Positions 24,188-32,776 of a stretch of DNA of 64,000 nucleotides are shown here, one piece after another (positions within the stretch are counted from its first letter, which is position 1; each line of letters opens with the position of its first letter). Below the pieces are notes generated by a model. The model saw nothing but the letters and a program-made list of their open reading frames with translations, searched no databases and was not told where the DNA came from. Source of the DNA: Prochlorococcus marinus str. MIT 9301 (GTDB lineage Bacteria; Cyanobacteriota; Cyanobacteriia; PCC-6307; Cyanobiaceae); assembly GCF_000015965.1 (NCBI RefSeq), contig NC_009091.1:930001-994000 (forward strand), written 5' to 3'. Made by a program: the position numbers and the translations under genes.

Positions 24188-25537
24188 ATGAGCATCAAAG
24201 ATAAAGTTCCCGTAACCATCCTCACTGGATTCTTAGGTTCAGGAAAGACTACTTTGCTTAATAGAATACTAAGTGAAGAGCACGGGAAAAGAATAGCCGT
24301 AATTGAGAATGAATACGGTGAAGTAGGTATAGATCAAGGTCTCGTAATTAATGCCGATGAAGAAGTGTTTGAGATGTCAAACGGGTGCATTTGTTGTACT
24401 GTTCGCGGTGATCTAATAAGAGTCCTTGGCAACCTTATGAAAAGAAGAGATAAGTTTGACTATGTTTTAGTAGAGACGACAGGATTAGCAGATCCAGGGC
24501 CAGTTGCTCAGACATTTTTCATGGATGAAGAAATTAGTTCTGAATTTACTCTCGATGGAATTGTGACTTTAGTTGATGCTGCACATATTGATCAACAGTT
24601 AGGCAGGAGTGATGAAAGTTCAGAACAAGTCGCATTTGCAGATGTTCTTGTCCTTAATAAAACTGATTTAGTATCTGATGATGCACTAGATACTCTTGAA
24701 TCGAGATTGAGAGATATGAACAGAATGACCCGAATTATTAGAGCCGAGAATGCCAAAGTACCAATTGAAACAGTCTTAAATTTAAGTGCATTTGATCTTG
24801 ATCAAATCCTTAAACGCAGGCCAACATTCCTTGAACCAGAATATCCTTTTGAATGGACAGGTGTTTACGATCTTGATGCAGGTAAATATGAATTAATGCT
24901 AGAAGAAGGACCCGATCCAGAAATGTCCTTAGTAGCCCTCGCTAACCAAGGAGAGAGTGAAGAAGAACTTAAAGATGGTTCTGAATCCTCCGTGAGACTT
25001 TATGCAGAAAAAGCTAATAGTTTAGTTCCTGGAAATACCATCCCATATGGAGAACATATAAATCTCAAATTGGAGGATAAAGGAAATAAATCTTTCATCC
25101 TGAACATAGAAAAACCAACAAAAATAGGTTTGTTTACACAGCACACCGCTGAAGAATTCAATATGAAAGTCATTAAAAGTGACGAAAATAAAGAGATTCC
25201 ATTAAATACTGAAAGATTCTGGCAAGCAGAGCACGAACATGATGATGAAGTAGGCTCAATTGCTATAGAGCGTTTTGGAGATGTTGACCCAGAAAAACTA
25301 AATACTTGGATGGGAAGACTTCTATCAGAAAAAGGAGTGGATATATTCAGAACTAAAGGTTTCATAAGTTACTCAGGTAACCCAAGGAGAATAGTTTTCC
25401 AGGGAGTTCACATGTTATTTACTGCACAACCTGATAAAGAATGGGGTAACGAACCTCGTAGAAATCAACTTGTTTTTATCGGTAGAAATTTAAATGAGAA
25501 AGAGATGCAAGAAGGCTTTGATAAATGCCTGATATAG
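24188..25537 (+). CDS. CobW/COG0523 family GTPase, probable zinc chaperone
   Basis: 449 residues. G3E GTPase motifs: GFLGSGKTTLLNRIL (Walker A, from residue 14), NEYGEVGIDQGL, the metal-binding SNGCICC, VETTGLADPGPV and LNKTDL. Residues 221-325 are an extra domain beginning FEWTG that resembles the ZnuA insertion. The C-terminal CobW_C domain (from about 355, DPEKLNTWMGRLLSEKGVDIF) closes the protein. The neighbours argue for zinc delivery rather than cobalamin synthesis. It follows znuA and overlaps the next gene by 13 bp. Confidence 0.9.
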   Translation: MSIKDKVPVTILTGFLGSGKTTLLNRILSEEHGKRIAVIENEYGEVGIDQGLVINADEEVFEMSNGCICCTVRGDLIRVLGNLMKRRDKFDYVLVETTGLADPGPVAQTFFMDEEISSEFTLDGIVTLVDAAHIDQQLGRSDESSEQVAFADVLVLNKTDLVSDDALDTLESRLRDMNRMTRIIRAENAKVPIETVLNLSAFDLDQILKRRPTFLEPEYPFEWTGVYDLDAGKYELMLEEGPDPEMSLVALANQGESEEELKDGSESSVRLYAEKANSLVPGNTIPYGEHINLKLEDKGNKSFILNIEKPTKIGLFTQHTAEEFNMKVIKSDENKEIPLNTERFWQAEHEHDDEVGSIAIERFGDVDPEKLNTWMGRLLSEKGVDIFRTKGFISYSGNPRRIVFQGVHMLFTAQPDKEWGNEPRRNQLVFIGRNLNEKEMQEGFDKCLI

Positions 25538-26598
25538 AACCATTTAGCCCAAGAGGCATGTTCCATGAAGGATGGACTGCTGAAGTTAGCGATTATGCCA
25601 TAGCATGTGGTTGGGCTCTTAAAGGGAAACAATTTATTGTTGGCGACGTGGCAGGTGGTATTTTTGCATTCGAAGGAGATACTGGAAAAATTATTTGGAA
25701 AAAAGAAAATACACACTCCGGTGGTCTATTAGCAATGTCCATTCATCCAGAGGGCGAGATTTTTGCAACATCAGGTCAGGATGGAAATGTTCAAATTTGT
25801 AATTGCCACGAGGGTAAAGTAATTAAAACACTTAATCTTGGTAAGGGTTGGGTAGAACACCTCAAGTGGTCTAATGACGGTTTGTTTCTAGCGATAGCTT
25901 CCTCAAAAAAAGTATATGTTTTTAATGAAATTGGAGAAGAGAAATGGATCTCAGAAGACCATCCAAGCACAGTAAGTGCAATAACATGGTCAAATAAAAA
26001 TGAGCTTGCAACTGCATGCTACGGAAGAGTGACATTCTTTGACATTGTTAAAAATAAAACGAATCAAAAACTGGAGTGGCAAGGATCATTGGTCTCTATG
26101 GAATTAAGCCCTGATGGAGATATAGTCGCCTGTGGTAGTCAAGACAATTCAGTTCATTTTTGGAGAAGATCAACAGGAATGGATGCTGAAATGACTGGAT
26201 ACCCTGGAAAACCAAGTCACCTTTCTTTTGATGACAGCGGAAAATTATTAGCGACTAGCGGCAGTGAAAGAATTACAGTATGGAGCTTTATAGGCAATGG
26301 TCCAGAAGGGACTATGCCAGGAGAGCTATGTCACCATACAGAACCTATTTCGAGCTTAGCCTTTTCAAATAAAGGTATGCTTGTAGCCTCAGGATCTAGG
26401 GATGGTTCTGTTGTCGCAAGTTTCCTAAAAAATGACGGCAATGGAGACCCAGTTGGGGCTGCATTCGCCGGAGATTTGGTAGGGGCAATATCATGGAGAC
26501 CTGATGATTGTGCACTTGCAGCAGTTAATGCAAAAGGTGTTGTAAATGTATGGAAATTTAAAGTTCGTACTAACTTTTTTTCAAAGGGATTTAAGTAA
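25525..26598 (+). CDS. WD40 repeat protein of the zinc region
   Basis: 357 residues forming a beta-propeller; the repeats are recognisable from units such as GQDGNVQICN, GSQDNSVHFWRR, ATSGSERITVWS and SGSRDGSVVAS. No signal peptide. Its start overlaps the end of the CobW-type gene by 13 bp, implying translational coupling and a shared function. WD40 proteins of this type commonly accompany cyanobacterial COG0523 genes; it may act as a scaffold for the chaperone (inference). Confidence 0.88.
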   Translation: MPDIEPFSPRGMFHEGWTAEVSDYAIACGWALKGKQFIVGDVAGGIFAFEGDTGKIIWKKENTHSGGLLAMSIHPEGEIFATSGQDGNVQICNCHEGKVIKTLNLGKGWVEHLKWSNDGLFLAIASSKKVYVFNEIGEEKWISEDHPSTVSAITWSNKNELATACYGRVTFFDIVKNKTNQKLEWQGSLVSMELSPDGDIVACGSQDNSVHFWRRSTGMDAEMTGYPGKPSHLSFDDSGKLLATSGSERITVWSFIGNGPEGTMPGELCHHTEPISSLAFSNKGMLVASGSRDGSVVASFLKNDGNGDPVGAAFAGDLVGAISWRPDDCALAAVNAKGVVNVWKFKVRTNFFSKGFK

Positions 26599-26616
26599 AA
26601 AGTAGAAATTTATTAA

Positions 26617-26772
26617 TTACCAATAGTTAGCTTTTAAATGTCTTTCCATACATATGACCTCACAGTCATTATCTATCCCTTTTGGGTGAATATCGCAATA
26701 TGAGAGACATTGAAAATATTCGTCTATGGGATTTGATTTATCAGTTTTACTAACTTCTTTCGAATGATTCAT
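26617..26772 (-). CDS. Small cysteine-rich protein, 51 aa
   Basis: ATG (complement of 26770-26772) to TAA at 26617. Soluble, with four cysteines (YFQCLSYCDI and NDCEVICMERH). Pairs of CxxC/CxxxC type suggest metal binding or disulfides. Placed next to the zinc genes but on the other strand. No family recognised. Confidence 0.6.
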   Translation of the reverse strand: MNHSKEVSKTDKSNPIDEYFQCLSYCDIHPKGIDNDCEVICMERHLKANYW

Positions 26773-26983
26773 AAAAGATTTCCTCAATTATTTAAAATTA
26801 AGATAGACGAATTAAATATCAAAAGAAATAAGCAAAACTTACTAAAAATATCTCAAAAAATTAGCACGATTGATTACTACTCTCGGACATTTTTAATTAA
26901 AAAGCAATGCGTATAAAAACGGATTGTCTTTAGAGAAATATTTTCCTAATTTTATATTGTTGAGTTCTAGGAGGTCTTTCAAA

Positions 26984-27016
26984 ATGATCGATAGCCTGCC
27001 TGAAATTTCGGAATAA
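26984..27016 (+). CDS. Ten-residue ORF behind a perfect Shine-Dalgarno
   Basis: MIDSLPEISE then stop. AGGAGGT lies 8 bases before the ATG, an unusually strong ribosome site for this window. Possibly a leader peptide; equally it may be chance inside a structured RNA. Confidence 0.25.
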   Translation: MIDSLPEISE

Positions 27017-27057
27017 ACCGAACTAATTTAATTAACTGCTCCAATTATTTTTTATTA

Positions 27058-27147
27058 ATGTCTAAGCTTCCTTCTTCTGCATCGTTTAGGTGCCCTTTAA
27101 GAAACAAGCTTAATTCTAGAGTTTTTGCCCCAGTTAAAGACAATTAG
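27058..27147 (+). CDS. Possible 29-residue ORF
   Basis: ATG at 27058, TAG at 27145-27147. Basic, with no membrane segment (MSKLPSSASFRCPLRNKL...). No clear ribosome site. Included because it lies within the unexplained transcript region; coding status is doubtful. Confidence 0.25.
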   Translation: MSKLPSSASFRCPLRNKLNSRVFAPVKDN

Positions 27148-27242
27148 TTAATTTTGGTGAGCATTAGCTTAATAGAAGTTAGCAACAAGGATCCATGATT
27201 TAGGTGCGTTATTAACTTCAGTAAAAAATATAAGTAAGAGAT

Positions 27243-27273
27243 AAAAGAGGGCTTAAATTAGCCCTCTTTTTTT
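27243..27273 (+). terminator. Intrinsic terminator
   Basis: Ten-bp stem AAAAGAGGGC with its complement, 8-base loop, and a T run after the 3' arm. The strongest plus-strand terminator in the window; it ends the unexplained region upstream of 27333. Confidence 0.85.
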
Positions 27274-27332
27274 GTTGTAAGATGACTTTCTTCTAATTTT
27301 ATAGATAATGATTAAAGCAATAAAATTTTTAA

Positions 27333-27608
27333 ATGGTTCAATATTATTGCCCATATTGCAATCCTAAATATCAATTTCAAAAACAATCCTCAAATGGTAC
27401 TTTGATTTGTGGCTTGTGTGGAGAGGATCTTGTAAAAAAACCATTTATTAGGTTGAACCAGATAATTGCTTTAGTTGCTGCGTCATCATTACTTCTACCT
27501 TTAATATATACTTTTATTTATTTAATTAAAAATCAAATAAATCCTCCTAATAAAAATTATCAAGCAAATAGTACTTTAATGATAATTATCAAAGAAACAC
27601 TTTCATAA
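27333..27608 (+). CDS. Small zinc-ribbon membrane protein, 91 aa
   Basis: N-terminal zinc ribbon (CPYC at residues 6-9, CGLC at about 27-30), then a membrane helix (about residues 44-67), then a polar tail. Same layout as the 2474 gene: metal-binding head plus one anchor. Function unknown. Confidence 0.7.
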   Translation: MVQYYCPYCNPKYQFQKQSSNGTLICGLCGEDLVKKPFIRLNQIIALVAASSLLLPLIYTFIYLIKNQINPPNKNYQANSTLMIIIKETLS

Positions 27609-27632
27609 AACAATTTAAAAAATCTCGAGAGG

Positions 27633-27866
27633 TTAACCTCTACATAGTGATTTATTTAAACAAGAATTTTTATTCTCAATATTTAATTGATCATCAATAT
27701 TTTTTAATTTGTTTTTATTACTTATTACTTTAACTTTTTGGCCGCAATGTTCTTTGCAACCACCATTAAATAAATTATGTGCATGCAAATTAGAAATATT
27801 CGTAAGTAATAAAAGTAAAATTATTTTATAAATTTGATAAAAATAAAACTTAATTTTTAATATCAT
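27633..27866 (-). CDS. Small secreted Cys-rich protein, 77 aa
   Basis: Signal peptide of about 28 residues ending HA (TNISNLHA), mature part starting HNLFNGGCKEHCGQK, with C-terminal cysteines (NSCLNKSLCRG). The GGCxxHC motif resembles the GGCSSH start of the protein at 13778 and could bind metal or heme or form disulfides. Confidence 0.65.
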   Translation of the reverse strand: MILKIKFYFYQIYKIILLLLLTNISNLHAHNLFNGGCKEHCGQKVKVISNKNKLKNIDDQLNIENKNSCLNKSLCRG

Positions 27867-27897
27867 TTTCTCAGAATTAGTAAGTAAATAATATCAG

Positions 27898-28134
27898 TTA
27901 ATTCCAAGGAGTGTTTATAAGTCCCCAGATATCGAAGAAGAAAAATAAAACTGCAATAACGACAAGATCCCATGCTCTTTCCCTAAAAGCCCAAGGAGCA
28001 ATAAAAACTTCCCCAAGTCCATGAAGTGCCGCCCCTACTGGTAGATGATCAAGAACCAGCAAACTATGAGAGAGGATAAAAAGAAAGCTTGCGAAATATC
28101 TAAAAAAAACAAATTGCCAATTACTAGAACTCAT
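27898..28134 (-). CDS. Conserved-looking membrane protein, 78 aa
   Basis: Two or three hydrophobic segments with ordered motifs (DHLPVGAALHGLGE, then FIAPWAFRERAWDL, and FFDIWGLINTPWN at the end). The many Trp, His and Gly residues look conserved. It is divergent from the ATP-grasp operon. Function unknown. Confidence 0.7.
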   Translation of the reverse strand: MSSSNWQFVFFRYFASFLFILSHSLLVLDHLPVGAALHGLGEVFIAPWAFRERAWDLVVIAVLFFFFDIWGLINTPWN

Positions 28135-28262
28135 GCTTTTTAGATTTTTAAGAAATATACTTCAATGATCAAAATAATGATATAGATCGAGTCAAGAGAT
28201 ATTATTTTTGGTAGCTATAAATACGAATAAAGATATAAAGCTAAAGTAAAAGTTACTAAACG

Positions 28263-29705
28263 ATGAAATATATGTTTTCAAGTTATCAGCCTAAAAATAG
28301 TTTTGATGAATACTTTAAGGACAATGTTAACTCTGCTAGAGAAATATTGATTCCACTTCTTTCATCCTTAGATAATATGGGACTTGAAGAATTAAACAGG
28401 AATCACTCTGCCGCAAAAAAATTATTACTAAGACATGGTGCAACTTTTAGATTAAACGATACTGGTTTAAAAGGTACTGAGAGAATATTACCTTTTGATC
28501 CACTTCCCAGAATAATTAGTAAAGATGATTGGGTAACGTTAGAAAAAGGCCTAAAACAAAGGCTTGAGGCAATAGATTTATTCCTTGATGATATTTATAA
28601 TTCTCAAAAAATAATAAATGATGGAATAATTCCAAGAGAATTAGTAGAGAGTTCAGAAGGTTGGAGACCACAGATGATAGGTTTCAAACCTCCACTAAAT
28701 AAATGGTGTCAAATTTCAGGACTTGATTTAATAAGGGATAGAAAAGGAGATTGGCATGTTTTAGAAGATAATTTAAGGTGCCCTTCTGGGGTTGCTTATT
28801 TTTTAGAAAATAGATTAGTTATGAAAAATATTTTTCCTAATCTTTTCTCAGGAAGAATAGTAAAACCAATTGATGAATATCCATCATATCTTTTAAAAAC
28901 GCTTCAAGAGCTTGCTGTTTGGACTGACACTCCCAAGATAGTTCTACTTACTCCAGGAATTTTTAATAGTGCTTATTTTGAACATAGTTATCTAGCGCAA
29001 GAAATGGGCATCCAACTAGTTCAAGGTCATGACTTAATTTGTAATGATGATTATGTATATTTAAAAACCACCTCTGGATTAAAAAGAGTAGATGTCATTT
29101 ACAGGCGAATTGATGATGATTTCTTAGATCCTCTTAATTTCAGAAAAGATTCCTGCCTTGGTGTTAGCGGATTACTTGATGTTTTTAAGGCAGGTCATGT
29201 TGCTTTAGCAAATGCACCTGGTACTGGAATAGCAGATGACAAAATGATTTATTCATTTGTTCCAAAAATGATTAAATATTATCTTGATGAAGAAATTATT
29301 ATTAAAAATGTAGAAACGTATATTTGTCATTACCAAAAGGATCGAGAATATGTTCTAGAAAATTTATCAAAACTTGTTGTTAAGTCTGTTGCAGAAGCCG
29401 GGGGTTATGGAATGTTAATTGGCCCTCACTCAACAACCAGTGAAATAGAAGAATTCGCTAATAAAATTAAAAAAAATCCTAGAAATTTCATAGCACAACC
29501 AACGTTAGAATTATCTACTGTGCCATCGTTATGTGATGGAGAACTATATCCATGTCATGTTGATTTAAGGCCATACATCTTAAGAGGAAAAGATTCATGG
29601 GTTAGCCCAGGCGGGCTAACGAGGGTAGCATTAAAAAAAGGATCATTAGTCGTCAATTCTTCTCAAGGTGGAGGATGCAAAGATACATGGGTTGTAGGTA
29701 AATAA
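28263..29705 (+). CDS. Circularly permuted ATP-grasp protein
   Basis: 480 residues of the CP-ATP-grasp family (old DUF404/DUF407). Visible regions: LRHGATFRLNDTG, FDPLPRIIS, the conserved WHVLEDNLRCPSGVAYFLENR (in parts), VIYRRIDDDFLDP, and the nucleotide loop SVAEAGGYGMLIGP followed by PSLCDGELYPCHVDLRPYI. These enzymes are predicted to form peptide-like amide bonds. First gene of a three-gene operon; the next starts 1 bp after its stop. Confidence 0.9.
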   Translation: MKYMFSSYQPKNSFDEYFKDNVNSAREILIPLLSSLDNMGLEELNRNHSAAKKLLLRHGATFRLNDTGLKGTERILPFDPLPRIISKDDWVTLEKGLKQRLEAIDLFLDDIYNSQKIINDGIIPRELVESSEGWRPQMIGFKPPLNKWCQISGLDLIRDRKGDWHVLEDNLRCPSGVAYFLENRLVMKNIFPNLFSGRIVKPIDEYPSYLLKTLQELAVWTDTPKIVLLTPGIFNSAYFEHSYLAQEMGIQLVQGHDLICNDDYVYLKTTSGLKRVDVIYRRIDDDFLDPLNFRKDSCLGVSGLLDVFKAGHVALANAPGTGIADDKMIYSFVPKMIKYYLDEEIIIKNVETYICHYQKDREYVLENLSKLVVKSVAEAGGYGMLIGPHSTTSEIEEFANKIKKNPRNFIAQPTLELSTVPSLCDGELYPCHVDLRPYILRGKDSWVSPGGLTRVALKKGSLVVNSSQGGGCKDTWVVGK

Positions 29706-29706
29706 T

Positions 29707-30648
29707 ATGCTTTTAAGTCGTGTAGCAGAATCTCTTTATTGGATCAATCGTTATTTAGAACGTGCGGAAAACATATCTCGTTTCGTGGAAGTAAGCGAAG
29801 CAATGTCATTAGATTGTCCGCCAGGAAGTGCAGAACCCTGGCTACCGTTAATTGACGCTTCTAGTGACAGAGAATCTTTTGATAAAAGATTCCCAGAGAA
29901 AAAACCTGATGACGTTATTAATTTTTTAATAAGAGATCGTTTAAACCCAAACAGTATAATTTCTTGCATTCAAATGGCAAGAGAAAATGCACGACAAATC
30001 AGAGATGTTATGACCACAGAAATGTGGGAACAAATTAATATTTTATATTGGAATATGCAAGAAGGAGAAGCAATATGGAATAAACCAAGACAAGAACAAT
30101 TAAGCGAAATAAGGAGAGAATGTCAGCTTTTTTACGGAATTACAGATGCGACTCTAAGCAAAGATCTTGCCTGGAGATTCAGCATTCTTGGTAGATTAAT
30201 CGAAAGAGCTGACAAAACGTCAAGAATTTTAGATGTTAAATATTATTTACTCTTACCCAGCTTAGATGAACTTGGAGGAGTTCTTGATGAACTGCAATGG
30301 ATTGCACTTTTACGTTCAGCTGGAGCTTATCAAATGTTTAGGAAAGCAGTGCAAAATTCTATAAAGCCGAATTCAGTTGCGAGATTTCTTTTACTTGATC
30401 CAATTTTCCCTAGATCAGTAAGATACTGTCTTGATGGGATAAGCAATACTCTTAAATCAATAGATAACTCTCCAAGTACTGAAAATCCTTCAGAATTAGA
30501 ATGCATGAGAGGTTTGCTTAAAGCAAAGTGGAGTTATATCAGAATTGAAGATATAATCAATGATGGTTTACATGAGGCGATTGATTCATTGCAAATGGAT
30601 TTAAATAAATTAAATGATCTCATTCAAGAAAAATATTTTATTAATTAA
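29707..30648 (+). CDS. Alpha-E domain protein
   Basis: 313 residues, all helical, of the alpha-E (old DUF403) family. It begins MLLSRVAESLYWINRYLERAEN, the family hallmark, and contains ENARQIRDVMTTEMWEQIN and FSILGRLIERADKTSRILDV (in parts). Always found with CP-ATP-grasp and transglutaminase partners. Biochemical role unproven. Tightly packed in the operon. Confidence 0.92.
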   Translation: MLLSRVAESLYWINRYLERAENISRFVEVSEAMSLDCPPGSAEPWLPLIDASSDRESFDKRFPEKKPDDVINFLIRDRLNPNSIISCIQMARENARQIRDVMTTEMWEQINILYWNMQEGEAIWNKPRQEQLSEIRRECQLFYGITDATLSKDLAWRFSILGRLIERADKTSRILDVKYYLLLPSLDELGGVLDELQWIALLRSAGAYQMFRKAVQNSIKPNSVARFLLLDPIFPRSVRYCLDGISNTLKSIDNSPSTENPSELECMRGLLKAKWSYIRIEDIINDGLHEAIDSLQMDLNKLNDLIQEKYFIN

Positions 30649-30659
30649 TAAGTTTATTA

Positions 30660-31517
30660 ATGAGAATTAAATACATTCACAAACTTGAATATAAATACGA
30701 AGACCCTGTTCAATTAGGCGAGCATAGATTATGTATAAAGCCAAGGTCAAATGGATTCCAAAAGCTAAAGAATTTTGAATTAAAAATAACCCCAGAACCA
30801 GAAATTATTTATCCATTACTTGCGGCCAGCGGGGAAGAGATTAATAGAATCAGATTTAATGGATTAACAGATAATTTAATTATTGAATCAGTCAGTGAAG
30901 TTGAAACTATTAAACATCCAAACATTATTGATGGAGTTAAAAATAGAGATTTAACATTACCTTTTTGTAGAAGCATTATTAACAGAGATTTACAGGGAGC
31001 ATTAGAGGGATGGATGCCAAATGGACAACACGATCCCGCTGCAGTAGAACTTGCTCAAGAAGCCTTAGCAGGAAGCATTAATAACGCATTATCATTTACC
31101 TACCAACTAATAGAGATTATTCAAGATCGGGTTAAATATACCAAAAGACACACTGGTCCAGCATGGCCGGCTAGCAGAACACTTAGAGAACGTATAGGTT
31201 CATGCAGAGATTTAGCAATGCTTATGGTTGAAGCTTGCAGGTCTATAGGTATCCCAAGTAGGTTTGTAAGTGGTTATCATTTTGAAGATCCGTTACCATC
31301 TGAGTTGGATTTACACGCTTGGGCTGAATTATATATTCCAGGTGCTGGTTGGAGAGGTTTTGATCCAAGCGGAAAAGGATTAATAGATGATAGATATTTA
31401 ACATTGGTATCCTCTTCAAAATCTAATTTAACCTCTGTAATTACAGGAAACTTTATAGGAAAAAATAATTTAGAAAATACTTTATCCTGGGAAATCAAAC
31501 CTCTTGAAATTAAATAA
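30660..31517 (+). CDS. Transglutaminase-like protein
   Basis: 285 residues. N-terminal beta domain (Bact_transglu_N), then a papain-like core with the catalytic cysteine in RIGSCRDLAMLMVE, histidine in LHAWAELYIPG and aspartate in GFDPSGKGL. The triad is complete, so a protease or amide-transfer activity is plausible. Third gene of the operon (11 bp after alpha-E). Related operons in other bacteria also contain an Anbu peptidase; none is here. Confidence 0.92.
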   Translation: MRIKYIHKLEYKYEDPVQLGEHRLCIKPRSNGFQKLKNFELKITPEPEIIYPLLAASGEEINRIRFNGLTDNLIIESVSEVETIKHPNIIDGVKNRDLTLPFCRSIINRDLQGALEGWMPNGQHDPAAVELAQEALAGSINNALSFTYQLIEIIQDRVKYTKRHTGPAWPASRTLRERIGSCRDLAMLMVEACRSIGIPSRFVSGYHFEDPLPSELDLHAWAELYIPGAGWRGFDPSGKGLIDDRYLTLVSSSKSNLTSVITGNFIGKNNLENTLSWEIKPLEIK

Positions 31518-31643
31518 ACACTAAATTTTTAATCTTTTAAAATAACAAAACAATATAAATAATAATATGTTTCTTTTTTAGTGTTAATTGATACGTTCTT
31601 GTATATATATATCTGTTTTTATTTGTTTAATCTTTAAAGAAAA

Positions 31644-32165
31644 TTGAACTCAAGTTTAGAAATTCCAGTTATCAAATCAAACAAATCGAAAATGTTTGAA
31701 TTGATAAGTTATGAAAAATTTCGCGATACAAAAGATGTAAGATTTTTTGATATTAGTGTTAATGAATCAAACTATAGAGATCTAGTTATTCACAGTGGGC
31801 CTGCAGTTAGTCCTCCAAATGATGAAGAATTTAAGAATTGGCAATTTTACATACATCACAATCAAGAAGATAATCTACTGGCTATCTCCGGGGGAAGAAC
31901 ATTTTTTCTTGTCAATTTTGGCTGGGATTATCCTTTTTATAAAGTTAGATTAGAATCTTGCGGATACATTTTAAGAATACCTAGAGGAACTTTTCATAGA
32001 TCAGTATCTGACCAAAACGGTTCTATAGTTTTAAATCAAGCTATAAGAGATAAAGAAGGTACAGTTGAATCTGAATTCAAGGTTACGAATAGCAAAGATA
32101 ACAAAAAACTTCTAGATTGTATAACCAATTTAGAGCCTAGATTCAAAATTTATAGTGTTAAATAA
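31644..32165 (+). CDS. Cupin-like protein, TTG start
   Basis: 173 residues from a TTG at 31644; an ATG at 31692 is an alternative. The cupin pattern is visible in WQFYIHHNQEDNLLAISGGRTFF (in parts) and GYILRIPRGTFHRSVS, with histidines that could bind a metal. Likely a soluble single-barrel protein. Substrate unknown. Confidence 0.6.
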   Translation: MNSSLEIPVIKSNKSKMFELISYEKFRDTKDVRFFDISVNESNYRDLVIHSGPAVSPPNDEEFKNWQFYIHHNQEDNLLAISGGRTFFLVNFGWDYPFYKVRLESCGYILRIPRGTFHRSVSDQNGSIVLNQAIRDKEGTVESEFKVTNSKDNKKLLDCITNLEPRFKIYSVK

Positions 32166-32248
32166 TTTTAAAAAGGAGTTCCAAATTTAGTCATCAATTT
32201 TAAAAATTATCTAATTGTTATAAAATAGAATTACTCAAATTTATTAAT

Positions 32249-32767
32249 ATGAAATTTTTTAGGTTTTTAAGATATTTTTTATGTATAACTTTTTCTTTCT
32301 TAGTTTTATCCTCTCCAGTTTTTGCTGGAGCGAATGTTGCTGTTAAGGGAGAAGGAGATGAAGTTCCAAGTTATGTAAGATCTAATATCACAGGATTCGA
32401 TTTCCATGGAGAGGATCTTCATTTATCTTCTATAGCTGGAGCAGTTGCTAGAGATGCAGATTTTAGTGATGTTGATTTACATGGAACTACATTAACCCTA
32501 TCTGATTTAAAAGGTTCTAATTTAAATGGAATCGACCTGACCGATACTCTTTCTGATCGAGTTAATTTCCAAAAAACAGATCTTAGAAATGCTGTTTTAA
32601 TAAATATGATCGCATCAGGCAGCAGTTTTGCAGGAGCTCAAATAGAAGGAGCAGATTTTTCTTATGCCATCCTTGACAGCGAAGACCAAAGAAATCTTTG
32701 TGAAATCGCTGATGGGATCAATCCAACAACAGGAGTTTCAACAAGAGAAAGTCTTGAGTGTAGTTAG
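32249..32767 (+). CDS. Secreted pentapeptide-repeat protein
   Basis: 172 residues. Signal peptide at 1-26 (cleavage after PVFA), then a right-handed quadrilateral helix of repeats with Leu/Phe at the centre and Ala/Ser/Asp around ([52 protein letters not shown]). The C-terminal [11 protein letters not shown]...LECS has two cysteines. Such lumenal pentapeptide proteins are common in cyanobacteria; function unknown. Confidence 0.88.
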   Translation: MKFFRFLRYFLCITFSFLVLSSPVFAGANVAVKGEGDEVPSYVRSNITGFDFHGEDLHLSSIAGAVARDADFSDVDLHGTTLTLSDLKGSNLNGIDLTDTLSDRVNFQKTDLRNAVLINMIASGSSFAGAQIEGADFSYAILDSEDQRNLCEIADGINPTTGVSTRESLECS

Positions 32768-32776
32768 CATTAAAAA

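Larger units (their letters stand above)
26968..27273 (+). ncRNA. Candidate transcript with mini-ORFs and strong terminator; identity unknown
   Basis: The region 26773-27332 has no convincing gene. A TATATT-like -10 (about 26953) is followed by a perfect Shine-Dalgarno AGGAGGT at 26969-26975, a 10-codon ORF (26984-27016), a TTCGG/CCGAA hairpin (about 27007-27022), and two related motifs containing TTTAGGTGC (about 27087 and 27203). A textbook terminator ends it. Could be a regulatory RNA, a leader-peptide RNA or a decayed gene. No match to RNase P, tmRNA or SRP RNA hallmarks was seen. Confidence 0.35.

Noticed and set aside
26773-27273. tmRNA, RNase P RNA or SRP RNA
   Set aside because: No tag-peptide coding sequence, no RNase P core motif and no SRP apical motif could be seen by eye.
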